A stretch of DNA of 64,000 nucleotides from assembly GCA_023249675.1 (NCBI GenBank), contig JAHFCE010000007.1, positions 1 to 64,000 on the forward strand, written 5' to 3'. Below are positions 9,275-18,960 of the stretch, in pieces. Numbering within the stretch: the first letter of the stretch is position 1; every line of letters starts with the position of its first letter. Under the pieces are notes generated by a model. The model saw nothing but the letters and a program-made list of their open reading frames with translations. It did no database searches and was not told the origin of the DNA. Source of the DNA: Elusimicrobiota bacterium (GTDB taxonomy: Bacteria; Elusimicrobiota; Elusimicrobia; UBA1565; UBA9628). Both the position numbers and the translations under genes were made by a program.

Positions 9275-10167
9275 ACGGGCACCGGCCGATCGACGAAATC
9301 CTTGATCAATGAGACGACCTCGTCGCCGGCATCCTCGAGCAGGAAGTGCCCGCAATCCGGGAAGCGCTTCACGGCGGCCCTCGGGAAACGTCTGATCCAG
9401 CCGTTCAAGAAGGCCTCGTCGAACACCCAGTCCTTCATGCCCCAGGCGAGCATCATGGGCGCGTCCTTCAACGCGCTGAGCTTGCTCTCGGTCTCGGCAA
9501 CCACGCTCCAGGCGCGGTCGCTCGGCCGCAGGGGAATGTCCTGAACGAAACGGTGTACGGCTCGACTTTCGTTCCAACCGTCGCAAGGAAAGAGGTAGGC
9601 GTCGAGAACCTCGGGCGAAAGGCGTTTCTTGGACGCGCAGGATTTCAGCACCAGCTTCCGGACAAATCCAAAAGCGCGCAGCGGGATACCCGTCAGCGCG
9701 CCGCGCATCACGGCCAGACCCGGCGGGAAGCGCTTCTCCGGCGGCAAGCGGAAGCACGAGGTGTTGAGGGCCACGATCGCCTTGATCCGCTGCGGATGGC
9801 GGACCGCCCAGGACATGCCGATCATCCCGCCCCAATCGTGCAGAATCAAGGTCACGGGCCCCTCGGGCGCGGCGACCTCCATGAACTTCTCGAGGTCCTC
9901 CACCCGGGACTGGAGCGTGTAGCGGTAGCGCGCGTCATCGGGCCGGTCGGAGAGGCCCATGCCGATGTGATCGGGCACGAGGCAGCGATGCGTCGGCGAC
10001 AGGGCCTTGACGACCTCCCGAAAGTAGAACGACCACGTCGGGTTGCCGTGCACCATCAGCACGGTTTCGCCCTTGCCCTCATCGAGATAATGCATCCCGT
10101 GGCCGCCCAGATCGAGGCGGCGGCCGGTGAACGGATACAGCGGCTTCCAGATGTCTACCACTCCCAC
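9271..10167 (-). CDS. oleB: OleB-like alpha/beta hydrolase (beta-lactone decarboxylase)
   Basis: OleB removes CO2 from the beta-lactone to give the cis-olefin. The protein belongs to the haloalkane-dehalogenase branch of alpha/beta hydrolases: oxyanion motif HGNPTWSFYFR, nucleophile Asp in ILHDWGGMIG, a second acidic residue in WGMKDWVFD, and the catalytic His in DCGHFLLED. An Asp nucleophile rather than Ser agrees with OleB. Start is a GTG at 10167 (GTG at 10161 is also possible); either overlaps the end of oleA by about 7-13 bases. 298 residues, usual for the family. Confidence 0.88.
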   Translation of the reverse strand: MGVVDIWKPLYPFTGRRLDLGGHGMHYLDEGKGETVLMVHGNPTWSFYFREVVKALSPTHRCLVPDHIGMGLSDRPDDARYRYTLQSRVEDLEKFMEVAAPEGPVTLILHDWGGMIGMSWAVRHPQRIKAIVALNTSCFRLPPEKRFPPGLAVMRGALTGIPLRAFGFVRKLVLKSCASKKRLSPEVLDAYLFPCDGWNESRAVHRFVQDIPLRPSDRAWSVVAETESKLSALKDAPMMLAWGMKDWVFDEAFLNGWIRRFPRAAVKRFPDCGHFLLEDAGDEVVSLIKDFVDRPVPV

Positions 10168-11168
10168 CCCAGCATCATGCAGTTGAGCCCCGAGCCGATG
10201 CCCAAAAAGCCCACGCGGTCGCCTTTATTCAGGAAGCCTCGCTCGTCGGCGAGCGCGGCTGTGAGCGGAAGGCTCACGGTGCCGATATTGCCCAGGTGCG
10301 AATAGGTCGAAAAATCCTTGTCCTCGGACACGCCGAAAGCCTGCAACACCGCCGCGCGGTGCGGCCCGCCGACTTGGTGGCAGATCGTTTTGTCCGGGCC
10401 GACGGCGCCCCAGCCGAGATGGCTGGTAAAACGCGCCCACGTCCCGCGCGCGAGCTCCACGCCGTGCTTGAGCACCGCCGGCGCGTCCGTGCGCATGAAA
10501 TCATGCTCCCAGCGACAGAGGTCCCAGTGCTGCGGCGCGGCCTGCGTCGTGCCGCCCAATAGGCGCGGGCCCTTGCGTCTCAATGAGCTATCCGTGAGCA
10601 GAACGGCCACGGCGCCCGAGCCCCCCGTCAAAGTGGCGATCGACAGCTTGAAATGCTCCATCGTGGGCGTCTGGATCATCGAGGCGATCATGCTCTCGTT
10701 GATCTCCCGCGCCGATTCGCAGGAGACGACGAGTCCCGCCTTGATCTGCCCCAGCTCGATGCGGTTGGCGACATCGACGATCCCCGACAAAACGCCAAGG
10801 CAGGCGTTGGAGATATCGAACACCGCGCAGTCCTTCCCAGCGCCGAGGCGCGAGGCCACCGCGCACGCCGTCGCGGGCTCAGACGACTCCCGGCAGACGC
10901 CCGCGTAGATGAGAGCGCCGAGGTCGCCAGCCTCGACACCCGCCTTCTCGAGCGCCTTGCGGCCCGCGCGGGCAGCACCCTCGGAGAGCTTGAAGCCCTC
11001 GTCCCACCAGCGCCGCTCGCGGATGCCGGTCAACGCCTCGAGCTGGCCGACCTGAAAACGAAGCGCGCGATAGACGGGCTCGATGCGCCGTTCGAGTTCG
11101 GAGGAGGCGACGACGTTGGGGGCCAGCTCGTAGGCCAGACCGCTGAGATGGACTTTGGTATATCTCAT
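10155..11168 (-). CDS. oleA: OleA-like thiolase-fold enzyme joining two acyl chains head to head
   Basis: OleA performs a decarboxylation-free Claisen condensation of two acyl-CoA (or acyl-ACP) chains to a 2-alkyl-3-keto acid, the first committed step to long-chain olefins. It resembles FabH/KAS III and carries the OleA residues: Cys in ISNACLGVLSG, His in CHQVGGPHR, Asn in SHLGNIGTVSLP, and a Glu in GVCRESSEPA at the position of the OleA-specific base. 337 residues. Its ATG at 11168 overlaps the stop of the CPBP protease gene (ATGA). Chain length and unsaturation of the substrates cannot be read from the sequence; the pfa genes directly upstream suggest polyunsaturated chains. Confidence 0.9.
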   Translation of the reverse strand: MRYTKVHLSGLAYELAPNVVASSELERRIEPVYRALRFQVGQLEALTGIRERRWWDEGFKLSEGAARAGRKALEKAGVEAGDLGALIYAGVCRESSEPATACAVASRLGAGKDCAVFDISNACLGVLSGIVDVANRIELGQIKAGLVVSCESAREINESMIASMIQTPTMEHFKLSIATLTGGSGAVAVLLTDSSLRRKGPRLLGGTTQAAPQHWDLCRWEHDFMRTDAPAVLKHGVELARGTWARFTSHLGWGAVGPDKTICHQVGGPHRAAVLQAFGVSEDKDFSTYSHLGNIGTVSLPLTAALADERGFLNKGDRVGFLGIGSGLNCMMLGWEW

Positions 11169-11974
11169 GACACGCGCGCTCTAGCCGAATAACCCGCTCG
11201 CAGCCTCCACGCCATCGCGAGAGCGGCAATTGATACGACCGCCACAGAAATGAGGCTTGCCTCCGGGTCGCCGCCGCCGTTCAGCCACGCGGGACCCGAA
11301 TAGTCCACCTCGAAAAGGCGGCGTGAGAAGAAAACGTGCATTTGCAGCGCGTTCCAAGCCAAATGGATCCCAAAGGGAAGCCATACGCTGCCCCCGGCCA
11401 CGAAGTAGGCGAGATTGAGCATAATCCCAGCGGCGACGATGCCGACGATGGATGCCGCAGTGTTCCCACCCCCTAACAGATGCAGGAAGCCGAAAAAACC
11501 TCCCCAGAGCAGCGAAGCGCTCCAGACCGGCATCCATTCGCTGAGACGCCGCAGGATAAAGGTTCGAAATAACAGTTCCTCAGCGCAGACCTGCAAACCT
11601 TGAATCCCGATAAGAACCGGCACGAGCCATAACATCTCGGCAGAAGGATGCCGCCAGGTAACGCGCAGCCCCCCGACCAGCAGGAGCATCCCGAATACCG
11701 ATCCAATCATCGCCGCGCCAAACGCCAGCCCCACGGCAAGATCAGCGCCTGATGCGCGATCCCAACGCAGTCCGGCGTACCGCAAATCCTTGCCGCAGAA
11801 TCGATTATTGAACAGCCAAACAAGCAATAACGCCGCTGCGGCCTTGATCGCGTTAGTCTCCCCCCAAAAAAAGACTCCTTTCGCGGAAGGTAGGAGAAGA
11901 CCGGGAATGAGAAGAATCCCAACAATAGATGCGGAATAGGCCGCGAACAACAGAAGTTCTCGAGCGTATCTCAT
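11165..11974 (-). CDS. CPBP-family intramembrane metalloprotease
   Basis: A 269-residue multi-pass membrane protein of the CPBP (Rce1/CaaX-like, bacteriocin-processing) family. The three motifs expected for the active site are present: EELLFRTFI (EExxxR), FGFLHLLGG (FxxxH) and HLAWNALQM (HxxxN). It is the first gene of the ole run and its TGA overlaps the OleA start. No substrate is known; CPBP proteins process prenylated proteins or exported peptides, or act as membrane chaperones. Its coupling to oleA hints at a role in handling the olefin or its enzymes at the membrane, but that is inference. Confidence 0.85.
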   Translation of the reverse strand: MRYARELLLFAAYSASIVGILLIPGLLLPSAKGVFFWGETNAIKAAAALLLVWLFNNRFCGKDLRYAGLRWDRASGADLAVGLAFGAAMIGSVFGMLLLVGGLRVTWRHPSAEMLWLVPVLIGIQGLQVCAEELLFRTFILRRLSEWMPVWSASLLWGGFFGFLHLLGGGNTAASIVGIVAAGIMLNLAYFVAGGSVWLPFGIHLAWNALQMHVFFSRRLFEVDYSGPAWLNGGGDPEASLISVAVVSIAALAMAWRLRAGYSARARVS

Positions 11975-12078
11975 GGTTAGATACCGCGAAAATCCCGCGT
12001 TTTTGTAAAAATTATATTGATATTTTCAGTTGTATTCACGACGCGCGCGCGATGTTAATAGTTCTTATTTTTACTGAT
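11975..12078 (-). promoter_or_regulatory. AT-rich spacer with likely promoter for CPBP-oleABCD
   Basis: This 104-bp spacer between the pfaC-like gene and the CPBP gene is far more AT-rich than its surroundings. On the minus strand it holds a perfect TATAAT at 12011-12016, 36 bases before the ATG at 11974; the -35 box is weak. It suggests that the ole genes have their own promoter in addition to possible readthrough from the pfa genes. No clear terminator is seen after the pfaC-like stop. Confidence 0.5.
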
Positions 12079-15000
12079 TTATTTTTTCGTTTTCGCAGGA
12101 AAATCTAAACCGACCCGCAGAGTAAAGTCGCGCATCTCGTAAACGACGAGCCCGTCGCGCAGCAGATAGCCGTCGGCGGTCAAAGTCTTGGCCGCCTCAT
12201 CGACGCCCGTGATCCAGCACTGGACCTCGACGTTCTTGTTCGCGGGCGTGTACTGGCCGCGGTACAGCCACTTGTGGGCGCGGCCCAACACCATGCTCTC
12301 GAAGCGGCCGGCGCCAGGCCAGCGGTCGCGCGCGTGACATTTCATCAGCTCGATGAAGGACTCAAGGCCGAGCGAGCCGGGACAGACGGGATCCTGATAG
12401 AAATGGGCGCTGAAGAACCACTCTCTCGGATTCACCGCCCGACGTCCAATCAACGCGCCGAGGCCCTTCGGGCCGGCGCCGTCATATTGGTCCACGGAAT
12501 CGAGCAGCAACAGCATCGGGCCCGGCAACGAGGGCAAGCCGCCCGACAACGGCAAACGGCGTGGAGCAACTCCGGAAGAGGCGCTGAACGGCTTGGCGCC
12601 GCGCAAACCAACCTGTTGCGCCAACGATTCCTTGGTGAAGAAGCCGAATTCCGTTTTGCCCTTGTAGACCAAACGACCGGAGGCGTCGCGCATCGACATG
12701 TCGTAGTTTTGAATGATCATCCCGCCCGACTGCGAGACTCTGCTCATCACCACCGTCGTAACGAGCGTTCCGGTCTCAGGCGTGATCTCGATATATTGGA
12801 TCGCGTCTCCGCCGAGATTGCGAAACGACAGGTCGATAGGACTGGCCAGGGCCGAGCCGCAATACGCCGCCAGCCAGCCGCAGGGCTGGAGCGCCACCTC
12901 GAGCAGGATCGAAAACGGCATCGTGGACTGGCCGTTTTCACGGAAGTACCAGGCGTCCTTGGGGATGTCGTACTCGGCCGTGGCCGAAGCCCCCGCCTTG
13001 AGGACGAACGGCTCGCCCGTCACAGCCACGATCCGATCCAGGAATTGATAGGGCGGTCCGGGCAGGCGCGCCAGAATACGGTCCCTATCAAAGACCTTGT
13101 ACGGCTCGCCGAAGGCCTCGGAGGGATTGCCGTTCGAGTAGGCCATGATCTTGTCGGGACCGTAGAGAACTGTCTTCTCCTGAGAAACGACGCCCGCCCA
13201 CAAAGCCTCGATTTCGGCGCGATTTACACCGGACAGGCGCACCGACATATCCGTGATCTGAACGATGTTCTTGTCGTCGGAATACATGAAGGCGTCGGCG
13301 AGGCAGAAAGGCGTCCCGTCCGGCGCGTAGCCCAATTCCTTGATGTGCAGCTCGTAGCGGGCCTTTTTGGTCGACGCGAGCACCTGCCCGCGGCACTTGA
13401 GCTGACTCGCAACACCGGGGACGGGCTCGTAGCAAACCTTGCCCTTTTCCCCCACCCAGCCCATGCGCATCAAGTGGACGCGCAGCGTGTGCAGACAACA
13501 CTCGTACATCAAGGTACCGGGCATCACGTTGTCGCCCGGGAAATGGCAGACGAGGTGCCAGTCGTCGGGGTGGATGTCGGCCTCGCCTATGGCGAGGCCA
13601 AGTTGATATCGCCCGCCAACGGGATCAAGCTCCAGAATTCGATCGACAAGCTTCATGCGCTCGGCGACAGGCAAGGTTTCTGGAACGAAAGGGAGCGCAG
13701 CGAAGTCGGGACCGAGGGCCGCGCCCAGGTCACCGGAACGCAATGACTTAAATTGGGCTTCGCTCAACGGCACCTTCTCGTTGAACGGCGCCAACGGTTT
13801 CCAATTGGATGGGCGCTTGCCCGGGATGGCAATTTTTTCAGCGTCGGTGAGCACGATGCCGCGGCCTTTGGCCAACTCGGCATGCGTAAAGAACCCAGCG
13901 CAGCCTTTTCTCATGCTCAGCAGCGGCTTGCCGTCCACCGTGCTCTCGAAGCGAAAGAAAAACAGCCAGATGTCATCGTGCTGGCCGAAGCTGTCGATCG
14001 TTATGTCGTACTTGATCACCTGTCCCGGCCGGGGAAGATGATCGTGGAAGGTGACGACGGCGTCGAGAAGGCGATAGACGGCGCTGCCCTTGGTCTGGGA
14101 GTCGATGCCCAAGTATCCGGAAAGAAAGAGGTCGGCCTGGCCGGCCTCGACGGCGATGCACGTGGGGATGCGGCCGGCATCCAAATACCAACCGTTATGA
14201 AGCACGTCGTGTTCGGTCGTGCATGACCCCGATTTCATCGAGTTCGGCTGGCCGGTCACACTCACGATCCGGTCGGCCAGCATCAGCGGCTCATCGGGCA
14301 GACGCACGCGCGAAGGATAAGAATCGACATGGGCGAACGCCTCTCCGAGCACCGCCCCGATCTTGCCCACGGCGAATTCCAGGCATGCCTGACGATCCAT
14401 GAAAACGGATTTCAACGGCAACGAATTGGGCGCGGACACCGGCGCCGCAACGACAGCCTGTCCGCCGGCTATGCGCATCTGAACGTCTAAGTTCTTGCTC
14501 TGCAGCGCCGCGAAGTTCTCGGCGAGTTTTAAGTACATCTCGTGCGCCCGTGCCGTGAGTACGGCGGCGTTGGCGAGACTGCCGCCGGCGGTTTTTAGCG
14601 TATGGGAGTCGGCAACTGTTGCCGGAAACAGTTGGACCGTCCTATTCGGCCCGACCCGCGCCGGCGCCAGTGGAACCGACGCCGGCGGAGGCTCCCGGCG
14701 CGGCGGAGTCCACGACACCTTCGCGGGACGACCACCGAGGGACAGACGGACAAACTGAGCAGGGGCCGCCGCGTCCGCCTGATGACCGACGCAGAAGGTG
14801 CGCGCGCCGTACAACGGCTTAAGATCCACCGGAACGCGCTCGGCGATCAGAAAGGCCAAGGTCTTGAGGACGCCGGACACGTCGCTTTGACCCCGATTGT
14901 CCATGGAGCGGGCGTTGTGCGTGAGCGGACCCAGAATCTTGCCGATCATGCGCGTGCAGGAGCCCTGCGGGCCGAGCTCGACGAAGGTGCGCACGCCGTC

Positions 15001-18000
15001 TTCGTAGGCGGTCTTGATCATGGCGGAAAAATTGACGGAGCGGATCGCCGAGGTCGTGATCGAGCCGGCGGCCGACTCGCGCGTGACCTCGTAGGCCTTG
15101 CCGAATGCCCCCGAGTAGTAGCGCACACCCTTCGGCGCATGCGTCGGAAAAAGATGCAAATCCCGGTATTGTTTCTCGACCAATTTGGCCGCGGGAAAAT
15201 GGACCGTCGATACTCCTTGCAACGGCAGAAAGACGCAGCCGAGCCCTTCGACGAGCTTCTCGACCGCGGAGCGATAGCCGCCGACCACGCACTCGACGGG
15301 CGCGTTCACGATCAGCAGAGCTGCGCGCTCGGCGCCCTTGAGCGCCATATTGACGGCGTCGGCCGGACGGTCCACGACGCCCAGCACCCAGTCGACTTTC
15401 TCATCGGCCGGCAGGCGCCAGAACCGGCGTGCGACGTCGCACGGACCGGCGAGCTCGGAGGTGAACAGGCTCGACGACTTCATGCGGCGCAGCATCTCAT
15501 CGCGGCTTGTCCAAGCGCGAGTGGCGAAGAGACCCGCCGTCTCGCCGAGGCTGTAGCCCAGGACCGCCGTCGGCTCGACGCCGAAGGAACGCAGGAGGTC
15601 GCTGGCCACCGTGCCGTGCGCGACCGAGGCGAAGATGAGGGCATGGTAGTCGGCGTTGAGCTCGCTCTCCGCCTTCGCCTCCCAGCCCGTCTCGAAGGCC
15701 AGGCGCCAGGGCGCTACGCGCGCGGGCGTCATCTGATCGCGCAGGCAGCCGTTCTCCGCATCCTGACGGCGCAATATCTCGGGCCACTGAGCGCCGAGCG
15801 TTGCGGTCATGCCCAGATACTGGTTGCCGGAGCCCGGAAAGACGAAGGCCAGCCCGCCGCTCAGCGGGCGGCGCGTCGTGAGGTAGGCGCGGTCGGAAGC
15901 GAGCGGGCGCTCGGGGTTCTCCCGCATGGAGTCCAAGGCCTGACGAGAAAGAGCGAGAAGCTCCTTCCAATCGCACGCGACGAGGGCGCAGGCATGCGAG
16001 GACTCGGGCGAGGAGCCGCGCTTGATCCACCAGCGGCGGGCGAGCGCTTCGATGCCGTCGCTTGAATCCTGGGAAGCGGCCCAATCGATCAAGCCGGACA
16101 GGCCGGCGAGCAGAGCAACGCAATCCGGAGCCTCGATGACGAACAGGGCCTCGGAGCGCGCGCCGAGCGGCTGGCGGCGCTCATCCTCGACGCGCAGATC
16201 GGCGGTCGAACTTTCGTGCTGTTCGAGGACGGCGTGCACGCAGCCCCCGTCGATGCCGAGTGAGGTCACGCCAGCACGGCGCGGGCCGTCGGCGCGGTTG
16301 CGCAGCCAATACGAGGCGAGGCGCGGCGAGTGGAAGCGCTTGCGCGCGGCGGACAGGGGCGCGATCAGGTGGACGATGGACGGGCCGGGCGGCAGAATTT
16401 CCTGGTACAACGACAAAGCGGCCTTGACCAAACCGGCGAGACCCGCCGCCGCGCCGGCATGGCCGATCACCGATTTGGAAGAGGACAAAGCCAGCGGCAG
16501 TTCGGCTTCGGCCGTTCCGAAGAACTCGACCATCGCGGCGGCCTCGCAGCGATCCTCCTTCACATCGCCCGAGGCGTGGCATTCGAGCAGGCCGACGGTG
16601 CTCGGATCGACTTTCGCGTCGTCGTAGGCCCGCCGCAACGCCTCGACGCAGGCCTCCGGCGTCGGGACAACGGCGTCGGCTCCGCCGCCGGAGGCGGCCC
16701 CCATCCCTTTGATGATTGCGTAGACGCGGTCGCCGTCGCGCAGGGCGTCGTCAAGGCGCTTGAGCACCACGGCGGCAGCGCCCTCGCCGGGCGTGGCGCC
16801 ATCGGCCGAGGTGTCGAACGGCCGCGGCCGGCCGGCTGGCGAAAAAGGCTTAAGGGCGTGCGCGCCGGCGAGCGCGCGAGCCTCCCCCGCGACATCCACA
16901 GCGGCAGCAAGCGCCGCGTCGACTTCGCCGCGTTGAAGCGCGCGGACCGCGACCTCGAGCGCCTTGAGCCCGGAGTTCTCCTCGGCGGACACGGTGAAGC
17001 TGGGACCGCCCAATCGGAACTCCCGCGCGACGCGGCTCGCGGCGACGGAAGCCAGGCCGCCCATCACCCGGTTGGCGGTGAGTGCTGGTCCCGCGGCCTC
17101 CCGCAAAGACAAGAGCCATGAGGCGCGCTCGGCGGACGACAACAACCAGCCCTTCGCCCGGGCCCAACCATCGGCCGAAGCCTCTAAAAACCAACGCAGA
17201 TCGTATTGCGTCACCGCGAGGTCGAAAGCGACGCCGAGGAACACGCCGACGCGGTCGCGGCCTTCCTCGGAGAGTCCCGCGTCGGCGATCGCGGCCGCAG
17301 CGCTCTGAAGAGCCAAGAGCTGCTGAGGAAGCATTTCTTCCAGCTCTTTGGGAGGAATGCGAAACGCGGCGGCCTCCGAGCCGGCCTCGCGCAGAAAACG
17401 GCCCTTGAAGCCGGCGGGAGCGTCCACGCCCCACCAACGATCCGGCGCATAGGACGACTCCTGCTCGAGGCCGCCGAGAACGGCTTCTTGATACGAACGG
17501 AGATTGTGGAGCAATCCAAAACGAGCGTCCATGCCGATAATGGCCACCGGCACGGAGGACGGAGTTGAACGACGAACGGAGGGAGAATTCTTTAGAGAAG
17601 CCTTACGGCGTTCGGGGGCTTCTTCGACAATAATATGCGCGTTGATCCCGCCAAAACCAAACGCCGATAATGCGGCGCGGCGCGGAGTTTTCGCGTCGCG
17701 ACGCGCCCACGGCGCCGCCTCGGATTGAACGCGAAAGGCGCTGCCGGAGAGCCCGGCATTCGGATTGGCATTTTTGAAATTGGCATTTGGCGGCAATGTC
17801 TCATGTTCGAACGCCAACAACACCTTCATTAATCCCGCCGATCCCGCCGCCGTCAAGAGATGGCCGATGTTGGACTTGACCGAACCCAAGGCGCACTGCC
17901 CGGGCCTCCAGCCCCGTTCCCCCCATAAGGCCTTCAGGCTCGCGACCTCGATCGGGTCGCCGGTCGGCGTGCCGGTGGCGTGGCACTCGACGAAGTCGAT

Positions 18001-18960
18001 CTGCGAGGGCGACAGCCCGGATTCCTGGTAGGCGGCGCGCATCGCGCGCAGTTGGCCGACCGTGTTGGGAGCTAAGAGACTGCCGCCCACGTCATTCGAG
18101 AGCCCCCCGCCGAGAAGCACGCCGCGGACGCGGTCGCCCTCGCGCTCAGCGTCGGACAGGCGCTTCAAGACGAATAGGCCCGCGCCCTCGCCGACGACGA
18201 GGCCGTCGGCGGCCGCGTCGAACGGGGACGGCGCGCCGGAAGGCGAAAGCGCGCGCAGCTGCGAGAAGCCCATCTGCGTGTAGAGACTCTGAGGACGCGC
18301 CATGCCGCCGGCGAGCATCGCGTCGGCGCGGCCGGCGCGCAGTTCCTCCATCGCGAACTTGAGCGCGTACAAAGACGAGGCGCAGGCCGCGTCGAGCGTC
18401 CAGGAGCCGCCGCCGAGGCCGAAGGCCTTGGCCAGTACGCCGCCCGGCAGGCCGGCCACGAACCGGTTCGCGGGGTTGACGCGCGAAGACGAGCGCTTCG
18501 GCGGCAGGCCGAGGGCGCAGCGCTCGAACGCGGGCAAAAGAAGCTCGCGCGACCAGGCGGCGGCGGCCTCGGTCGGAAGGACAAGCTGGCCCATGACCAC
18601 GCCCATGCGCGCGCGGTCGCCCGCGCCCAGCTTCGCGTGGGAGAGCGCCTCTCGCGCCGCATGAAGCGCAAGGTGAAACGCCGGATCAAGAGACAGCGCC
18701 CACTCGGCGTCGAGCGCAAGTCCCGCGGGATCGAAGACGAAGTCCGACACGAAGCAGGCCTTCGTCGAATAAAGCTTGTCGGGCGCGCCCTTGGTCGGCT
18801 CGAACGCCGAGTCCGGGGAGATCGCCCAGCGCCCGGCGGGAACGTCGCGCGCGGAACAGCGGCGCGCGACGAGATTCTCCCAGAACCGCGCGGGCGTGGG
18901 GGCATCGGGGAAGATTCCCCCCGCGCCCACGATCGCGATCGGCTCGGCTTTTCGGCTCAC
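12079..18960 (-). CDS. PfaC/Pfa3-type polyunsaturated lipid synthase subunit: KS-CLF-AT-DH-DH
   Basis: A 2293-residue iterative synthase subunit. Domains in order: active ketosynthase (1-450; Cys193 in DAACASSL, ECHATGTPTGDP, KSNIGH); second KS fold acting as chain-length factor (about 470-900; the Cys position is Glu661 in VSAEENSG, so it cannot condense); acyltransferase (about 1020-1370; Ser1137 in GYSLGE); then two FabA-like double-hotdog dehydratase regions (about 1500-2290; His1806 in HFPGDNVMPG and His2186 in HFYQDPVCPG). These dehydratases place cis double bonds in PUFA synthases. The order matches Pfa3 of myxobacteria but without the C-terminal AGPAT acyltransferase. GTG start at 18960 overlaps the lipoprotein stop as GTGA. 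A PfaE-type phosphopantetheinyl transferase is not in the window. Confidence 0.9.
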   Translation of the reverse strand: MSRKAEPIAIVGAGGIFPDAPTPARFWENLVARRCSARDVPAGRWAISPDSAFEPTKGAPDKLYSTKACFVSDFVFDPAGLALDAEWALSLDPAFHLALHAAREALSHAKLGAGDRARMGVVMGQLVLPTEAAAAWSRELLLPAFERCALGLPPKRSSSRVNPANRFVAGLPGGVLAKAFGLGGGSWTLDAACASSLYALKFAMEELRAGRADAMLAGGMARPQSLYTQMGFSQLRALSPSGAPSPFDAAADGLVVGEGAGLFVLKRLSDAEREGDRVRGVLLGGGLSNDVGGSLLAPNTVGQLRAMRAAYQESGLSPSQIDFVECHATGTPTGDPIEVASLKALWGERGWRPGQCALGSVKSNIGHLLTAAGSAGLMKVLLAFEHETLPPNANFKNANPNAGLSGSAFRVQSEAAPWARRDAKTPRRAALSAFGFGGINAHIIVEEAPERRKASLKNSPSVRRSTPSSVPVAIIGMDARFGLLHNLRSYQEAVLGGLEQESSYAPDRWWGVDAPAGFKGRFLREAGSEAAAFRIPPKELEEMLPQQLLALQSAAAAIADAGLSEEGRDRVGVFLGVAFDLAVTQYDLRWFLEASADGWARAKGWLLSSAERASWLLSLREAAGPALTANRVMGGLASVAASRVAREFRLGGPSFTVSAEENSGLKALEVAVRALQRGEVDAALAAAVDVAGEARALAGAHALKPFSPAGRPRPFDTSADGATPGEGAAAVVLKRLDDALRDGDRVYAIIKGMGAASGGGADAVVPTPEACVEALRRAYDDAKVDPSTVGLLECHASGDVKEDRCEAAAMVEFFGTAEAELPLALSSSKSVIGHAGAAAGLAGLVKAALSLYQEILPPGPSIVHLIAPLSAARKRFHSPRLASYWLRNRADGPRRAGVTSLGIDGGCVHAVLEQHESSTADLRVEDERRQPLGARSEALFVIEAPDCVALLAGLSGLIDWAASQDSSDGIEALARRWWIKRGSSPESSHACALVACDWKELLALSRQALDSMRENPERPLASDRAYLTTRRPLSGGLAFVFPGSGNQYLGMTATLGAQWPEILRRQDAENGCLRDQMTPARVAPWRLAFETGWEAKAESELNADYHALIFASVAHGTVASDLLRSFGVEPTAVLGYSLGETAGLFATRAWTSRDEMLRRMKSSSLFTSELAGPCDVARRFWRLPADEKVDWVLGVVDRPADAVNMALKGAERAALLIVNAPVECVVGGYRSAVEKLVEGLGCVFLPLQGVSTVHFPAAKLVEKQYRDLHLFPTHAPKGVRYYSGAFGKAYEVTRESAAGSITTSAIRSVNFSAMIKTAYEDGVRTFVELGPQGSCTRMIGKILGPLTHNARSMDNRGQSDVSGVLKTLAFLIAERVPVDLKPLYGARTFCVGHQADAAAPAQFVRLSLGGRPAKVSWTPPRREPPPASVPLAPARVGPNRTVQLFPATVADSHTLKTAGGSLANAAVLTARAHEMYLKLAENFAALQSKNLDVQMRIAGGQAVVAAPVSAPNSLPLKSVFMDRQACLEFAVGKIGAVLGEAFAHVDSYPSRVRLPDEPLMLADRIVSVTGQPNSMKSGSCTTEHDVLHNGWYLDAGRIPTCIAVEAGQADLFLSGYLGIDSQTKGSAVYRLLDAVVTFHDHLPRPGQVIKYDITIDSFGQHDDIWLFFFRFESTVDGKPLLSMRKGCAGFFTHAELAKGRGIVLTDAEKIAIPGKRPSNWKPLAPFNEKVPLSEAQFKSLRSGDLGAALGPDFAALPFVPETLPVAERMKLVDRILELDPVGGRYQLGLAIGEADIHPDDWHLVCHFPGDNVMPGTLMYECCLHTLRVHLMRMGWVGEKGKVCYEPVPGVASQLKCRGQVLASTKKARYELHIKELGYAPDGTPFCLADAFMYSDDKNIVQITDMSVRLSGVNRAEIEALWAGVVSQEKTVLYGPDKIMAYSNGNPSEAFGEPYKVFDRDRILARLPGPPYQFLDRIVAVTGEPFVLKAGASATAEYDIPKDAWYFRENGQSTMPFSILLEVALQPCGWLAAYCGSALASPIDLSFRNLGGDAIQYIEITPETGTLVTTVVMSRVSQSGGMIIQNYDMSMRDASGRLVYKGKTEFGFFTKESLAQQVGLRGAKPFSASSGVAPRRLPLSGGLPSLPGPMLLLLDSVDQYDGAGPKGLGALIGRRAVNPREWFFSAHFYQDPVCPGSLGLESFIELMKCHARDRWPGAGRFESMVLGRAHKWLYRGQYTPANKNVEVQCWITGVDEAAKTLTADGYLLRDGLVVYEMRDFTLRVGLDFPAKTKK

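Noticed and set aside
7667..9835. Longer form of oleC starting at 9835
   Set aside because: The extra 187 residues overlap oleB in another frame and look non-native; ATG 9274 overlaps the oleB stop as ATGA.
12274..13746. 490-aa plus-strand reading frame opposite the pfaC-like gene, and similar long frames at 14602-16065 and 21949-23079
   Set aside because: All are antisense to conserved synthase domains and have low-complexity composition.
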